Below, piece after piece: positions 25,254 to 34,353 of a stretch of 64,000 bases of DNA; the stretch's first letter is position 1, and the number at the start of each line of letters is the position of its first letter. The translations under genes were made by a program, and so were the position numbers. The notes under the pieces are model-generated. The model saw only the letters and a program-made list of their open reading frames with translations. It was not told where the DNA came from and ran no database searches. Source of the DNA: Rhizobium sp. NLR16a (GTDB lineage: Bacteria > Pseudomonadota > Alphaproteobacteria > Rhizobiales > Rhizobiaceae); NCBI RefSeq assembly GCF_017948245.1, contig NZ_CP072866.1:248001-312000 (forward strand), read 5' to 3'.

Positions 25254-26255
25254 CTAGAGAGCAGCTTCGATCTTCTTGGCTGCTTCAGGCGAGACCCACT
25301 TGGTCCAAATGTCCTTGTTTTCTTCCAGGAAGTGCTTGGCGCCGTCTTCGCCGGTCGCCTGATTATCCGTCATCCAGGCCATCAGCTTGTTGACGGTGTC
25401 GTTGCTCCAGGAGCGCTTCTTCAGGTAGTCCATGACCTCAGGCCCGACCTTTTCGGAGAAAGGCTTGGCAACCAGGGTGACGACGTGATCGACCGGCCAT
25501 GCCGCCGGCTTCGGATCGGGGCAGTCGGCAACGGTGATGCAGCGTTTCCACTCGGCGGCATCCTCCGGCACGCCGGCTTCCAGCTTGACCATCTGATACT
25601 TGCCGAGCAGAGCGGTCGGCGCCCAGTAATAGCCGACCCAGCCTTCCTTGCGCTCGTAAGCCTTGGCGATCGAACCGTCGAGACCGGCGGCAGAGCCGGT
25701 GTCGACGAGGGTGAAGCCCGCCTTTTCGGCATCAAACGCCTTGTAGAGCTGCGAGGTGACGACCGTGCCGCCCCAGCCCTGCGGGCCATTGACGACGGCG
25801 CCCTTCTTCGGATCTTCAGAATCGGGGAAGAGTTCCGGATGCTTCAGCGCATCGCCGATCGTTTTGATATCGGGATGGGCGTCGGCGAGATATTTCGGAA
25901 TCCACCAGCCCTGTACGCCGCCATCCGGCAGTGGCGAGCCGACCTGAACGATGCGGCCTTCTTCGGTGCCCTTCTTGACGACGTCAGGCAGGAGGTCGAT
26001 CCAGGCTTCGGGCGCGATATCCGGCTGGCCTTTTTCGGCCATGGAGGTGATCGTCGGGACAGTGTCGCCAACGGTGATGTCGGCGCTGCAGCCGTAACCT
26101 TCGTTCAGGATGAACTTGTCCAGATTGGAGAGAACTTCGGCGCTTTGCCAGTTCATGCTGGCGATGGTGACGCTGCCGCATTCGGCGGCGCCGGCGAAGG
26201 ACGCGCCGCCGATCAGGCCGAACGTCAAGCATGTCGATGCAAGTAGTTTCTTCAT
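25254..26255 (-). CDS. proX: Glycine betaine/proline-type periplasmic binding protein
   Basis: The 333-residue precursor has a signal peptide (MKKLLASTCLTFGLIGGASFAGAA) and an OpuAC-type domain. Aromatic residues that could form a cage for a quaternary ammonium are frequent, for example MNWQSAE, PEAWIDLLP, GWWIPKY and WVGYYWAPT. It delivers the solute to the ProWV-like permease encoded downstream. Its place next to a proline-reductase gene and the demethylation operon suggests a betaine- or methylproline-like ligand, which is inference. Confidence 0.9.
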   Translation of the reverse strand: MKKLLASTCLTFGLIGGASFAGAAECGSVTIASMNWQSAEVLSNLDKFILNEGYGCSADITVGDTVPTITSMAEKGQPDIAPEAWIDLLPDVVKKGTEEGRIVQVGSPLPDGGVQGWWIPKYLADAHPDIKTIGDALKHPELFPDSEDPKKGAVVNGPQGWGGTVVTSQLYKAFDAEKAGFTLVDTGSAAGLDGSIAKAYERKEGWVGYYWAPTALLGKYQMVKLEAGVPEDAAEWKRCITVADCPDPKPAAWPVDHVVTLVAKPFSEKVGPEVMDYLKKRSWSNDTVNKLMAWMTDNQATGEDGAKHFLEENKDIWTKWVSPEAAKKIEAAL

Positions 26256-26323
26256 TCTCGTTCCCTCTATTTAGCGGCTGATCTGGCCAGGCGGGGTGCC
26301 GCAGTACCCACCCTCAACGGTCG

Positions 26324-27118
26324 TCAGGAAACAGCTCCCATACTCACCGATTTCTTGAATGTTGCCGATAGTCCTTCCCCCACCGCAGCGTCGAACCCGG
26401 CGGCGCGCATGCCTTCGATGGCTGCCGCGGTGGTGCCGCGATAGTCGAGAAAGGTTTGAACGACGTTGTCGGGACATTCGTTGCGGCGCTCCAGCAGCCG
26501 GCCGGCGCCTGATATCACTGTATTGACGGCGCGGCGCGCAACCTCGGCGGGCAGGCCGCGGGCGACGGCGTCGCGCATCATGGCGGCGGCGAGCAGCGCC
26601 GGGAATACCGGCCCTGAGCCGGCAAGGCCTGTGAGGTAATCGATGTCGCTTTCCCTTGCGACTTCGTCCTCAGATCCGCAGGTCTCGAAGATCGCGCGGA
26701 CCATGGCCCGGTCATCTCCAGTGATGCCGCTCGCCCCGATCCATGGCGTATAGGATTTTGCCACTTCGGCAGCGGCATTTGGCAGGGCGCGAACGACGCG
26801 GCCGGTCTTGTGGCGCTCCGAAAGGGCGCTCAGGCGAATGCCGGCCATGACTGAGATGACGAGCTTGCCGGAGGCGTCGACGGCGAGCGGATGCCAGTCA
26901 TCGGGGCGGACGGAGAGAAGGACCACATCAGAGCGGTCGGTAAGCTCCTGATTGTCCCTGGTCCAGAAGGAATCCGGGAAACAGTCGGGCTGTCGGCTGC
27001 GATAGGAGAGGCAGAGATTTCGAGCATCAACCAGGCCGGAATCGAGGATCGAGCCCGCGATGGCTCCACCAAGCCAGCCGCCACCGCCAATAATACCAAT
27101 CCTCAAGGAAACGCTCAT
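26324..27118 (-). CDS. proC: Pyrroline-5-carboxylate reductase family protein
   Basis: The 264-residue protein has an N-terminal Rossmann motif (IGIIGGGGWLGGAIAGSIL, about 8-26), the LLSVRPDD segment and the GSGP motif in TGLAGSGPVFPALLAAAM (about 165-182) typical of P5C reductase. It should reduce a pyrroline-carboxylate or related cyclic imine with NAD(P)H. The second ProC-like gene of the window (7840-8676) lacks GSGP. Lying between the importer and the TetR gene on the same strand, this enzyme may serve the solute pathway rather than proline biosynthesis. Confidence 0.82.
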   Translation of the reverse strand: MSVSLRIGIIGGGGWLGGAIAGSILDSGLVDARNLCLSYRSRQPDCFPDSFWTRDNQELTDRSDVVLLSVRPDDWHPLAVDASGKLVISVMAGIRLSALSERHKTGRVVRALPNAAAEVAKSYTPWIGASGITGDDRAMVRAIFETCGSEDEVARESDIDYLTGLAGSGPVFPALLAAAMMRDAVARGLPAEVARRAVNTVISGAGRLLERRNECPDNVVQTFLDYRGTTAAAIEGMRAAGFDAAVGEGLSATFKKSVSMGAVS

Positions 27119-27128
27119 CTCGGTTTCC

Positions 27129-27758
27129 TCAGCCGGACCTATAGCCGTGCCGCGCGAAGAAGCGGTCGAGCTCCCTCTGCTGCGGCACTTCGCCCGTGTA
27201 GATCGCGATATATTCCGGAATCCGTTTCATGCGGACGGCGAGTTCCTCCTTCGACTGCATGGAAATGTACCCGATCTGAACGAGATAAGTTGTCCGCGCT
27301 CTGACATCCGATGTCGTTTCTGGTACTCCGAACCGCATAAACATGCGTTTGAGTGCCTCCAACCGGATCTGATCGGCCTTGTGGACCTCGGCCAGAAGCT
27401 CGTCCGACTGCAGCGCCCAGCTGCGCACGGCAAACTCGAACTTGGCGTCGAAGAGATCGGTGTTCAGCCAGCAATCGAAGACATTGAGCATCGCTTCGGC
27501 CAGTGACTCTGCATAGGCTTCGGACTGTTTGACGATATTGCCGGTGTTTTTCTCACGCCATCGCGCCACCAGCGCGCTCAAGAGTTCCTCCCGATCCTTG
27601 AAGAACCAGTAGAAGCTCGTCCGCGAGAGATTGAGCTTTTTTGCGAGCGGCAGAATCTTCACCGAATCCACGCCAGATTCCAGCAGCGCCTGGTAGGCTG
27701 CTTCCAGCCATCCCTCGTGCGATCCGCGCCAACCGGTGTCGTTCAAAGCCTGGTCCAT
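27129..27758 (-). CDS. TetR-family regulator of the demethylation operon
   Basis: The 209-residue protein has a TetR helix-turn-helix at about 20-62 (VKILPLAKKLNLSRTSFYWFFKDREELL) and a helical ligand domain. The ATG at 27758 has AGGAGAGA upstream. A 12-residue longer start at 27794 is less likely. The gene is divergent from the demethylase operon, and the 147-bp interval contains a striking 16-bp-arm inverted repeat. It most likely represses that operon and itself, with an intermediate or the methylated solute as inducer. Confidence 0.88.
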   Translation of the reverse strand: MDQALNDTGWRGSHEGWLEAAYQALLESGVDSVKILPLAKKLNLSRTSFYWFFKDREELLSALVARWREKNTGNIVKQSEAYAESLAEAMLNVFDCWLNTDLFDAKFEFAVRSWALQSDELLAEVHKADQIRLEALKRMFMRFGVPETTSDVRARTTYLVQIGYISMQSKEELAVRMKRIPEYIAIYTGEVPQQRELDRFFARHGYRSG

Positions 27759-27798
27759 GCATTCTCTCCTAGCAAATTCCGCGGCCTCGCACAAGAAA

Positions 27799-27860
27799 AA
27801 TGTACATAAGTGTCGAATATGGTGACTGTATTGTTTTCAAGATTGACACTTGTGTACATT
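27799..27860. promoter_or_regulatory. Inverted repeat, probable TetR operator and divergent promoter
   Basis: Arms AATGTACATAAGTGTC (27799-27814) and GACACTTGTGTACATT (27845-27860) are inverted copies with one mismatch in 16, separated by 30 bp. Each arm contains an ACA(T/C)-x2-GTGT half-palindrome. A TTGACA -35 box (27843-27848) is embedded in the right arm and points to the demethylase gene. TetR bound here would block both promoters. Confidence 0.7.
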
Positions 27861-27905
27861 GCACTTAGCGTCTGCTTCGATGTTTTTAATCCGGAACCAC
27901 GGCCC

Positions 27906-29942
27906 ATGTCGAACGATCCTCTTCTTCAGCCCTACCAACTCAAGCATCTGACGTTGCGTAACCGCATCATCGTAACCGCGCATGAGCCGGCCTATCCCGA
28001 GGACGGCATGCCGAAGGAGACGTATCGGGCCTATACCGTGGAGCGGGCAAAGGGCGGGGTGGCCTTGACGATGACGGCAGGCTCCGCCGCGGTTTCCCGG
28101 GACAGTCCGCCCGTCTTCAACAACTTGCTCGCCTATAAGGACGAGATCGTCCCCTGGATCAGGGAAATGACCGACGCCGTGCATGAAGAGGGTGCGGCGA
28201 TCATGATCCAGCTTACCCATCTCGGCCGGCGCACGCGCTGGGACAAGGGTGACTGGCTGCCGGTCGTCGCCCCGTCGCATCTTCGCGAGGCTTCGCATCG
28301 CGCCTTCCCGAAGAAGGTGGAAGATTGGGACATCGAGCGCATCATCAAGGATTTTGCCGACGCGGCCGAACGGATGAAGGCGGGCGGCATGGATGGAATC
28401 GAGCTGGAGGCCTACGGCCACCTGATCGACCAGTTCGCGTCTCCGCTCACCAACGAACTCGACGGCCCCTATGGGGGTGCGCTCGAGAACCGCATGCGCT
28501 TCTGTTTCGACGTGTTCAGGGCGATCCGCGAGAGAGTGGGGGACGAATTCATCCTCGGCGTACGCTATACGGCGGACGAGTGCCTGCCCGGCGGAAACGG
28601 GCAAGCTGAAGGCATAGAGATTTCGAAGCGGCTGCGCGACAGCGGGCTTATCGACTATCTGAACGTCATTCGCGGCCATATCGACACCGACGCCGGTCTG
28701 ACCGACGTCATCCCGATCCAGGGCATGGCGAACTCACCGCACCTGGATTTTGCCGGTGAAATCCGCGCCGCGACCAACTTCCCGACCTTTCATGCGGCGA
28801 AGATTCCCGACGTCGCCACGGCGCGACATGCGATTGCAGCAGGAAAAGTCGACATGGTCGGCATGACCCGCGCCCACATGACCGACCCGCACATCGTCCG
28901 CAAGATCATCGAGAAGCGGGAAGAGGATATCCGCCCCTGTGTCGGCGCCAACTACTGTCTCGACCGCATCTATCAAGGTGGGGCCGCCTACTGCATCCAC
29001 AATGCCGCCACCGGCCGCGAATTGACGATGCCGCATATCCTGGCAAAGGCCGACGTCAGAAAGAAGGTCGTCATTGTCGGCGCCGGCCCGGCCGGGCTGG
29101 AGGCTGCGCGCGTCGCTGGCGAGCGCGGCCACCAGGTGGTGGTTTTCGAAGCGGCGAACAATCCAGGCGGTCAGATCCGCCTCACCGCCCAAAGCGAACG
29201 CCGCAGGGAAATGATCAGCATCATCGACTGGCGCATGACCCAGTGTGAGAAATACGATGTCACCTTCCACTTCAACACCTGGGCGGAACCCGACACGATC
29301 GAGGCGGAGAACCCCGATGTCGTCATCATCGCCACTGGCGGCCTGCCGCATACCGAGGTGCTCACCAGCGGCAACGAGCTGGTGGTCTCCTCTTGGGACA
29401 TCATCTCCGGCGATGTGAAACCCGGAACCAACGTGCTTGTTTTCGACGACGCCGGCGATCATGCAGCGCTTCAGGCGGCGGAGTTCATTGCCAAGGCGGG
29501 CTCCAAAGTCGAGATCATGACGCCGGACCGGTCCTTCGCGCCGGAGGTCATGGCGATGAACCTGGTTCCCTATATGCGCTCGCTCCAAAAGTACGACGTG
29601 ACCTTCACCGTTACCTATCGGCTGGAGGCCGTCGAGAAGAGAGGTAACCAGCTCGTCGCCCTCATCGGCAGCGATTACGGCGGAATTGCCCGTCAGCACA
29701 GCTACGACCAGATCGTCGTCAATCACGGGACCATCCCGCTCGACGAACTCTATTTCGAGCTGAAGCCCAAGTCGAATAATCTCGGCGAGGTCTCGCACGA
29801 CCAGCTTCTCCAGGGGCAACCGCAATCCGTCATCCGCAATCCAGAGGGCAAGTTCCAATTGTTCCGGATCGGCGACGCCGTCGCTGCCCGCAATACGCAT
29901 GCCGCTGTCTATGACGGTCTGCGCATCGCAAAGGATATATGA
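27906..29942 (+). CDS. Old Yellow Enzyme-family N-methyl demethylase
   Basis: The 678-residue enzyme has an N-terminal FMN-binding (beta/alpha)8 barrel (about 5-340), an iron-sulphur segment, and a C-terminal dinucleotide-binding part (VVIVGAGPAG at 388-397). This is the trimethylamine/dimethylglycine dehydrogenase layout and most resembles rhizobial N-methylproline or dimethylglycine demethylases. Cluster cysteines are C345, C351 and C363, while position 348, usually cysteine, is alanine. It should remove a methyl group oxidatively, releasing formaldehyde and reducing the ETF encoded downstream. The ATG at 27906 is at the start of homology. The frame extends further upstream without support. 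Confidence 0.87.
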   Translation: MSNDPLLQPYQLKHLTLRNRIIVTAHEPAYPEDGMPKETYRAYTVERAKGGVALTMTAGSAAVSRDSPPVFNNLLAYKDEIVPWIREMTDAVHEEGAAIMIQLTHLGRRTRWDKGDWLPVVAPSHLREASHRAFPKKVEDWDIERIIKDFADAAERMKAGGMDGIELEAYGHLIDQFASPLTNELDGPYGGALENRMRFCFDVFRAIRERVGDEFILGVRYTADECLPGGNGQAEGIEISKRLRDSGLIDYLNVIRGHIDTDAGLTDVIPIQGMANSPHLDFAGEIRAATNFPTFHAAKIPDVATARHAIAAGKVDMVGMTRAHMTDPHIVRKIIEKREEDIRPCVGANYCLDRIYQGGAAYCIHNAATGRELTMPHILAKADVRKKVVIVGAGPAGLEAARVAGERGHQVVVFEAANNPGGQIRLTAQSERRREMISIIDWRMTQCEKYDVTFHFNTWAEPDTIEAENPDVVIIATGGLPHTEVLTSGNELVVSSWDIISGDVKPGTNVLVFDDAGDHAALQAAEFIAKAGSKVEIMTPDRSFAPEVMAMNLVPYMRSLQKYDVTFTVTYRLEAVEKRGNQLVALIGSDYGGIARQHSYDQIVVNHGTIPLDELYFELKPKSNNLGEVSHDQLLQGQPQSVIRNPEGKFQLFRIGDAVAARNTHAAVYDGLRIAKDI

Positions 29943-29984
29943 TTGTCAGAGCGGCCGCCTGTCGGCCGATCGGGAGGGGATGAT

Positions 29985-30605
29985 ATGAGTCTGCGCAACG
30001 AAAGCCTCCAGCATTTCCTGGAAGCCGCTTCGGTCGCTTTCGGCCAGTTCGCCAGGGCTCCGGAAGCCCGCCGCTCGATCGGGCAGTTCTTCGCGGCGCT
30101 GGAGCGTCAGGGGACTGCGCGCGCCGGAGAGGGAAGCCGGTTACCGGTCTGCGCTCACCTCGATATGGCGCTCGCCGTCGATACGTCCTATGCTTCGCTG
30201 GCGCGATTGATCGAGGGGTTCAAAGGCATCGAGCCAATGCTTGAATGGCGTCGCCGCACAAAGTATGACCACACCACGGCCAGCGACAATTTCGTTGATG
30301 GGCATGCCAATGCCATGATCGTCGGGCCGGGTGGATTGGAGGAGCGAAGTGACCTGTGGTTCGGCGTGACATTGATGGCGCCTCACGTGCGCTATCCCGA
30401 TTATGACCATGCGCCGGAGGAAGTCTATCTCATGCTGTCCAAGGGAGAGTTCCAGCAGGGGGAGGGGAACTGGTTCTCGCCTGGTATCGGCGGGTCGTTC
30501 TATAATATTCCCAGGATCAAACATGCCATGCGGTCGGCGGAGACGCCGCTCTTCGCCTTCTGGGCGTTGCTTGCCGAGCGGTCGCATTGGCGGCCGGCTG
30601 TCTAA
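29985..30605 (+). CDS. DMSP-lyase-like cupin (DddL/DddQ superfamily), metal site intact
   Basis: The 206-residue protein matches the DMSP-lyase-like cupin superfamily. Its motif YPDYDHAPEEVYLMLS supplies H142, E146 and Y148, and a second motif GNWFSPG...IKHAM supplies H180. As I recall, DddQ uses H125, E129, Y131 and H163, giving the same H-x3-E-x-Y spacing and a single distal histidine. It may cleave or rearrange a sulphonium or quaternary compound, but DMSP itself is not shown. The ATG at 29985 follows GGGAGGGG, 42 bp after the demethylase stop. A second copy without these residues is at 32442-33134. Confidence 0.8.
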   Translation: MSLRNESLQHFLEAASVAFGQFARAPEARRSIGQFFAALERQGTARAGEGSRLPVCAHLDMALAVDTSYASLARLIEGFKGIEPMLEWRRRTKYDHTTASDNFVDGHANAMIVGPGGLEERSDLWFGVTLMAPHVRYPDYDHAPEEVYLMLSKGEFQQGEGNWFSPGIGGSFYNIPRIKHAMRSAETPLFAFWALLAERSHWRPAV

Positions 30606-30721
30606 AGCATGTCGCGCAAAGCTGTGCGGCGGTTGCGGCAACGGCTTACGTAAAAACGAGTTAAAGCGCAGAGCAAGCGAATCTGAAAGATCGCGGCGCG
30701 CTTTGGATAAAGGGGCTTGCC
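30606..30721. repeat. Rhizobial intergenic mosaic-type element
   Basis: The 116-bp gap between the cupin and etfB begins AAGCATGTCGCGCAAAG and ends with AAAGCGC...GAATCTGAAAGATCGCGGC...GCGCTTT, a 7-bp inverted repeat enclosing an element of a type common between rhizobial genes (RIME-like). A shorter related piece lies at 20997-21045. It may carry a processing site or weak terminator inside the operon. Identification is from remembered resemblance. Confidence 0.45.
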
Positions 30722-31471
30722 ATGAAGATTCTCGTGCCCGTCAAACGGGTTGTCGACTACAACGTGAAGATCCGGGTGAAGCCGGATGGCACGGGTGTCG
30801 AGCTTGCCAATGTGAAGATGTCGATGAACCCGTTCGACGAGATCTCGGTGGAAGAAGCGCTGCGGCTGAAGGAGGCCGGCAAGGCGGAAGAAGTGGTGGT
30901 CGTGTCGATCGGCCCCGCCAAAGCCGAGGAGACGCTGCGGACGGCGCTCGCCATGGGCGCCGACCGGGCGATCCTGGTCGAGACCGACGATCAGGTCGAG
31001 CCGCTCGCCGTCGCCAAGATCCTGAAAGCGGTGGCTGATGCCGAGCAGCCGGGGCTTGTCATCGTCGGCAAGCAGGCGATCGACGACGATTCGAACCAGA
31101 CCGGCCAGATGCTGGCGGCGCTGCTGGGCTCAGCCCAGGCAACCTTCGCCTCGAAGATCGAGATTGGGGACGGCAAGGCGCAGGTCACCCGCGAGGTCGA
31201 TGGCGGCCTGCAGACGATCGAGATCAAGCTGCCGGCGGTCATCACCACCGATCTCAGACTGAACGAGCCGCGTTATGCCTCGCTGCCGAACATCATGAAG
31301 GCGAAGAAGAAGCCGCTCGATAGACAAGCTCCTGCCGATTTCGGCGTCGACACGACGCCGCGGCTGAAGGTGCTGAAGACCGAGGAGCCGTCCGGCCGCA
31401 AGGCCGGCGTCAAGGTCAAGTCGGTCACTGAGCTTGTCGACAAGCTGAAGAACGAAGCCGGCGTGCTGTAA
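30722..31471 (+). CDS. etfB: Electron transfer flavoprotein beta subunit
   Basis: The 249-residue protein is the small ETF subunit. It starts [14 protein letters not shown] and contains the adenine-nucleotide segment and the recognition loop around DNQTGQM-like [16 protein letters not shown]. With EtfA it forms the heterodimer that takes electrons from flavin dehydrogenases and passes them to ETF:quinone oxidoreductase. The ATG at 30722 follows AAGGGG. Its location inside the demethylase operon suggests a dedicated electron acceptor for the 27906-29942 enzyme. Confidence 0.95.
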   Translation: MKILVPVKRVVDYNVKIRVKPDGTGVELANVKMSMNPFDEISVEEALRLKEAGKAEEVVVVSIGPAKAEETLRTALAMGADRAILVETDDQVEPLAVAKILKAVADAEQPGLVIVGKQAIDDDSNQTGQMLAALLGSAQATFASKIEIGDGKAQVTREVDGGLQTIEIKLPAVITTDLRLNEPRYASLPNIMKAKKKPLDRQAPADFGVDTTPRLKVLKTEEPSGRKAGVKVKSVTELVDKLKNEAGVL

Positions 31472-31496
31472 TCGGGCTGGAACAGGAGCAACTATC

Positions 31497-32426
31497 ATGA
31501 CCATTCTTCTTCTGGCCGACCATGACGGCAATCACCTTTCCGACCAGACCGCCAAGGCGCTGACGGCGGCAAGCCAGATCGGCTCCGACGTGCATGTGCT
31601 GGTTGCCGGCAAGGCTGCCAGGGCTGCGGCCGATCAGGCGGCAAAACTCTCCGGCGTCTCCAAGGTGCTGCTCGCCGAAAGCGACGCGCTTGCCAACAAT
31701 CTCGCCGAACCGCTGGCCGATCTGATCGTCTCGCTTGCCGGCTCCTACGACACGATCGTCTCGGCCGCCACTTCGGTCGGCAAGACGGTGCTGCCGCGCG
31801 TTGCCGCCCTGCTCGACGTCGCCCAGGTCTCGGAGATCATCGAGGTCGTCTCCGCCGACACCTTCAAGCGGCCGATCTATGCCGGCAACGCCATCCAGAC
31901 GGTGCAATCAAGCGATGCCAAGAAGGTGATCACCGTGCGCACCGCTTCCTTTGCCTCCGCGGCTGAAGGCGGTTCGGCAACGGTCGAGGCGATCCCGGCC
32001 GTCTCCGATCCGGGCCTGTCGCGTTTCGTCTCCGATGCACTGTCGGCGTCGGAACGTCCGGAACTGACCTCGGCCAAGGTCATCATCTCGGGCGGCCGCG
32101 CACTCGGCTCGGCCGAGAAGTTCAAGGAAGTCATCCTGCCGGTTGCCGACAAGCTCGGCGCCGCCGTCGGCGCATCCCGTGCCGCCGTCGATGCCGGTTA
32201 TGCCCCGAACGACTGGCAGGTCGGTCAGACCGGCAAGGTGGTGGCGCCCGATCTCTATATCGCCTGCGGCATCTCCGGCGCCATCCAGCATCTCGCCGGC
32301 ATGAAGGATAGTAAGGTGATCGTCGCCATCAACAAGGACGAGGAGGCGCCGATCTTCCAGGTCGCCGACTATGGCCTCGTCGCCGATCTCTTCGAAGCAC
32401 TGCCGGAATTGCAAAAGGCGCTCTGA
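31497..32426 (+). CDS. etfA: Electron transfer flavoprotein alpha subunit
   Basis: The 309-residue protein carries the FAD-binding C-terminal domain of EtfA, with [27 protein letters not shown] and [17 protein letters not shown] (about 220-275). It holds FAD and partners EtfB encoded 25 bp upstream. AGGAG precedes the ATG. Together they link demethylation to the quinone pool. No ETF:ubiquinone oxidoreductase gene is visible in the window, so that step depends on a gene elsewhere. Confidence 0.95.
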   Translation: MTILLLADHDGNHLSDQTAKALTAASQIGSDVHVLVAGKAARAAADQAAKLSGVSKVLLAESDALANNLAEPLADLIVSLAGSYDTIVSAATSVGKTVLPRVAALLDVAQVSEIIEVVSADTFKRPIYAGNAIQTVQSSDAKKVITVRTASFASAAEGGSATVEAIPAVSDPGLSRFVSDALSASERPELTSAKVIISGGRALGSAEKFKEVILPVADKLGAAVGASRAAVDAGYAPNDWQVGQTGKVVAPDLYIACGISGAIQHLAGMKDSKVIVAINKDEEAPIFQVADYGLVADLFEALPELQKAL

Positions 32427-32441
32427 GCGAGGAGACTGAAC

Positions 32442-33134
32442 GTGGCGCGTGCGGTGGGACGTCCAATCAGACCTGGTGCCGACCTTCTCCTGAACGATGA
32501 GGAAAAGCCGGCCTATATCAGGCTGCACGACATCGGCAGGGAAAGGCGTCCTCGACCGCTGCAGGAATTCCTCAACGATATCGGCGGGCTGATGCTGTCG
32601 GCGGAGGCTCCCGCCGTGGCCAGTTTCGTCGCCGGCAAGGTCCTGCAGAGGCTGCTCAAGACAGGCAAGGTGCGGCCGGAGGCCGGCCCTCTTCCCGGCG
32701 TGCCCGAAGGTCTGGATGACGCCATCGGTCATCTGGCAAAATCCGGACGGAAATATGAGGCGATCGCCGGCCAGTTCAAGAGTCTCGCCGACAAGCTGTT
32801 GTGGAGACGCGGCCGGACCGGCCCCTTTGCAAGCCTGAACTTCGGCAACATGCACTCGCATGCGGTTCTGGTCGGTCCGGGCGGCATGGAGGAACGAGCA
32901 GATCTCCGGGTGGGGGTGATCTATATGGATCGCTACACCCGCTTCCCCGATCATGTTCAGACGCAGCCGCGCGCCTTCATTCTGCTGTCGCCGGGCGAAG
33001 TCCGTCTCGGCGATTCCCAATGGTTTTCCGCCGCGACCGGAACCGTCTTCGCGAACGATGCAGGGCAATCGTTCGCGATCCGATGTACGGCCCAGCCGCT
33101 TCTCGCCGTCTGGTGTCAGGTCGAGCCGGGATGA
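32442..33134 (+). CDS. DMSP-lyase-like cupin paralogue lacking all metal/catalytic residues
   Basis: This 230-residue paralogue of the cupin at 29985-30605 aligns without gaps through the active-site region, sharing VGPGG-EER, LS-GE, WFS, F-N and AIRC/AMRS landmarks. The four key positions H142, E146, Y148 and H180 of the first protein are Q173, R177, F179 and F211 here. It should bind no metal and is probably a pseudoenzyme, perhaps a heteromeric partner or ligand sensor. It starts at a GTG, 15 bp after etfA, behind CGAGGAG. The N-terminal helical half is retained and slightly longer. Confidence 0.78.
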   Translation: MARAVGRPIRPGADLLLNDEEKPAYIRLHDIGRERRPRPLQEFLNDIGGLMLSAEAPAVASFVAGKVLQRLLKTGKVRPEAGPLPGVPEGLDDAIGHLAKSGRKYEAIAGQFKSLADKLLWRRGRTGPFASLNFGNMHSHAVLVGPGGMEERADLRVGVIYMDRYTRFPDHVQTQPRAFILLSPGEVRLGDSQWFSAATGTVFANDAGQSFAIRCTAQPLLAVWCQVEPG

Positions 33135-33223
33135 CAAAGGTGCCGCCGAAGATCGTTTCGATCTCTCGGTCGTATCTCAGCATATCTGACTATCGAGATT
33201 GATTTAATAGGAAGGATTATCAA

Positions 33224-34351
33224 ATGGACGTTCGCGCCGCCGTTGCCGTTCAGGCTGGAAAACCGCTCGAAGTGATGACCGTGCAACTCGACGGCCCGAA
33301 GGCCGGCGAAGTGCTGGTGGAAGTCAAGGCGACCGGCATCTGCCACACCGATGATTTCACCCTGTCGGGCGCCGATCCGGAAGGCCTGTTTCCGGCCATC
33401 CTCGGCCATGAGGGCGCCGGCATCGTCGTCGATGTCGGCCCGGGTGTGACCTCGGTGAAGAAGGGCGATCACGTCATCCCGCTTTATACACCGGAATGCC
33501 GCGAGTGTTATTCCTGCACCTCCCGCAAGACCAATCTCTGCACCTCGATTCGATCAACCCAGGGTCAGGGCGTGATGCCGGACGGCACGAGCCGCTTCTC
33601 GATCGGCAAGGACAAGATCCACCACTATATGGGCTGCTCGACCTTCGCCAACTACACGGTGCTGCCGGAGATCGCGCTCGCCAAGATCAATCCCGACGCG
33701 CCCTTCGACAAGGTCTGCTACATCGGCTGCGGCGTCACCACAGGCATCGGCGCCGTCATCAACACCGCCAAGGTCGAGATCGGATCGACGGCGATCGTCT
33801 TCGGTCTCGGCGGCATCGGCCTCAACGTGCTGCAGGGGCTGCGGCTTGCCGGCGCCGACATGATCATCGGCGTCGATATCAACCCGGATCGCAAGGCCTG
33901 GGGCGAGAAGTTCGGCATGACGCATTTCGTCAATCCGAAGGAGGTCGGCGACGACATCGTTCCCCATCTGGTCAACATGACCAAGCGCAACGGCGACCTG
34001 ATCGGCGGCGCCGACTACACCTTCGACTGCACCGGCAATACCAAGGTGATGCGCCAGGCGCTGGAAGCTTCGCATCGCGGCTGGGGCAAATCGGTCATCA
34101 TCGGCGTTGCCGGCGCCGGCCAGGAAATCTCGACGCGGCCATTCCAGCTGGTGACCGGCCGCAACTGGATGGGCACCGCCTTCGGCGGCGCGCGCGGCCG
34201 CACCGACGTGCCGAAGATCGTCGACTGGTACATGCAGGGCAAGATCCAGATCGATCCGATGATCACCCACACGATGCCGCTCGAAGACATCAACAAGGGC
34301 TTCGACTTGATGCACAAGGGCGAAAGCATCCGCGGCGTGGTGGTGTACTGA
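33224..34351 (+). CDS. S-(hydroxymethyl)glutathione dehydrogenase (class III alcohol dehydrogenase)
   Basis: The 375-residue zinc enzyme oxidises S-hydroxymethylglutathione, the spontaneous adduct of formaldehyde and glutathione, to S-formylglutathione with NAD. Catalytic-zinc residues C40 and H62-E63 and structural-zinc cysteines C92, C95, C98 and C106 are present, as is the nucleotide motif [12 protein letters not shown]. The length matches AdhC/FrmA. AGGAAGG precedes the start. Its position in the demethylase operon identifies it as the first formaldehyde disposal step. Confidence 0.95.
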   Translation: MDVRAAVAVQAGKPLEVMTVQLDGPKAGEVLVEVKATGICHTDDFTLSGADPEGLFPAILGHEGAGIVVDVGPGVTSVKKGDHVIPLYTPECRECYSCTSRKTNLCTSIRSTQGQGVMPDGTSRFSIGKDKIHHYMGCSTFANYTVLPEIALAKINPDAPFDKVCYIGCGVTTGIGAVINTAKVEIGSTAIVFGLGGIGLNVLQGLRLAGADMIIGVDINPDRKAWGEKFGMTHFVNPKEVGDDIVPHLVNMTKRNGDLIGGADYTFDCTGNTKVMRQALEASHRGWGKSVIIGVAGAGQEISTRPFQLVTGRNWMGTAFGGARGRTDVPKIVDWYMQGKIQIDPMITHTMPLEDINKGFDLMHKGESIRGVVVY

Positions 34352-34353
34352 GA

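Noticed and set aside
33496-34351. Upstream part of the frame that contains S-formylglutathione hydrolase, which could suggest a fusion protein
   Set aside because: The upstream part is an out-of-frame shadow of the formaldehyde dehydrogenase; the hydrolase begins at the ATG at 34354.
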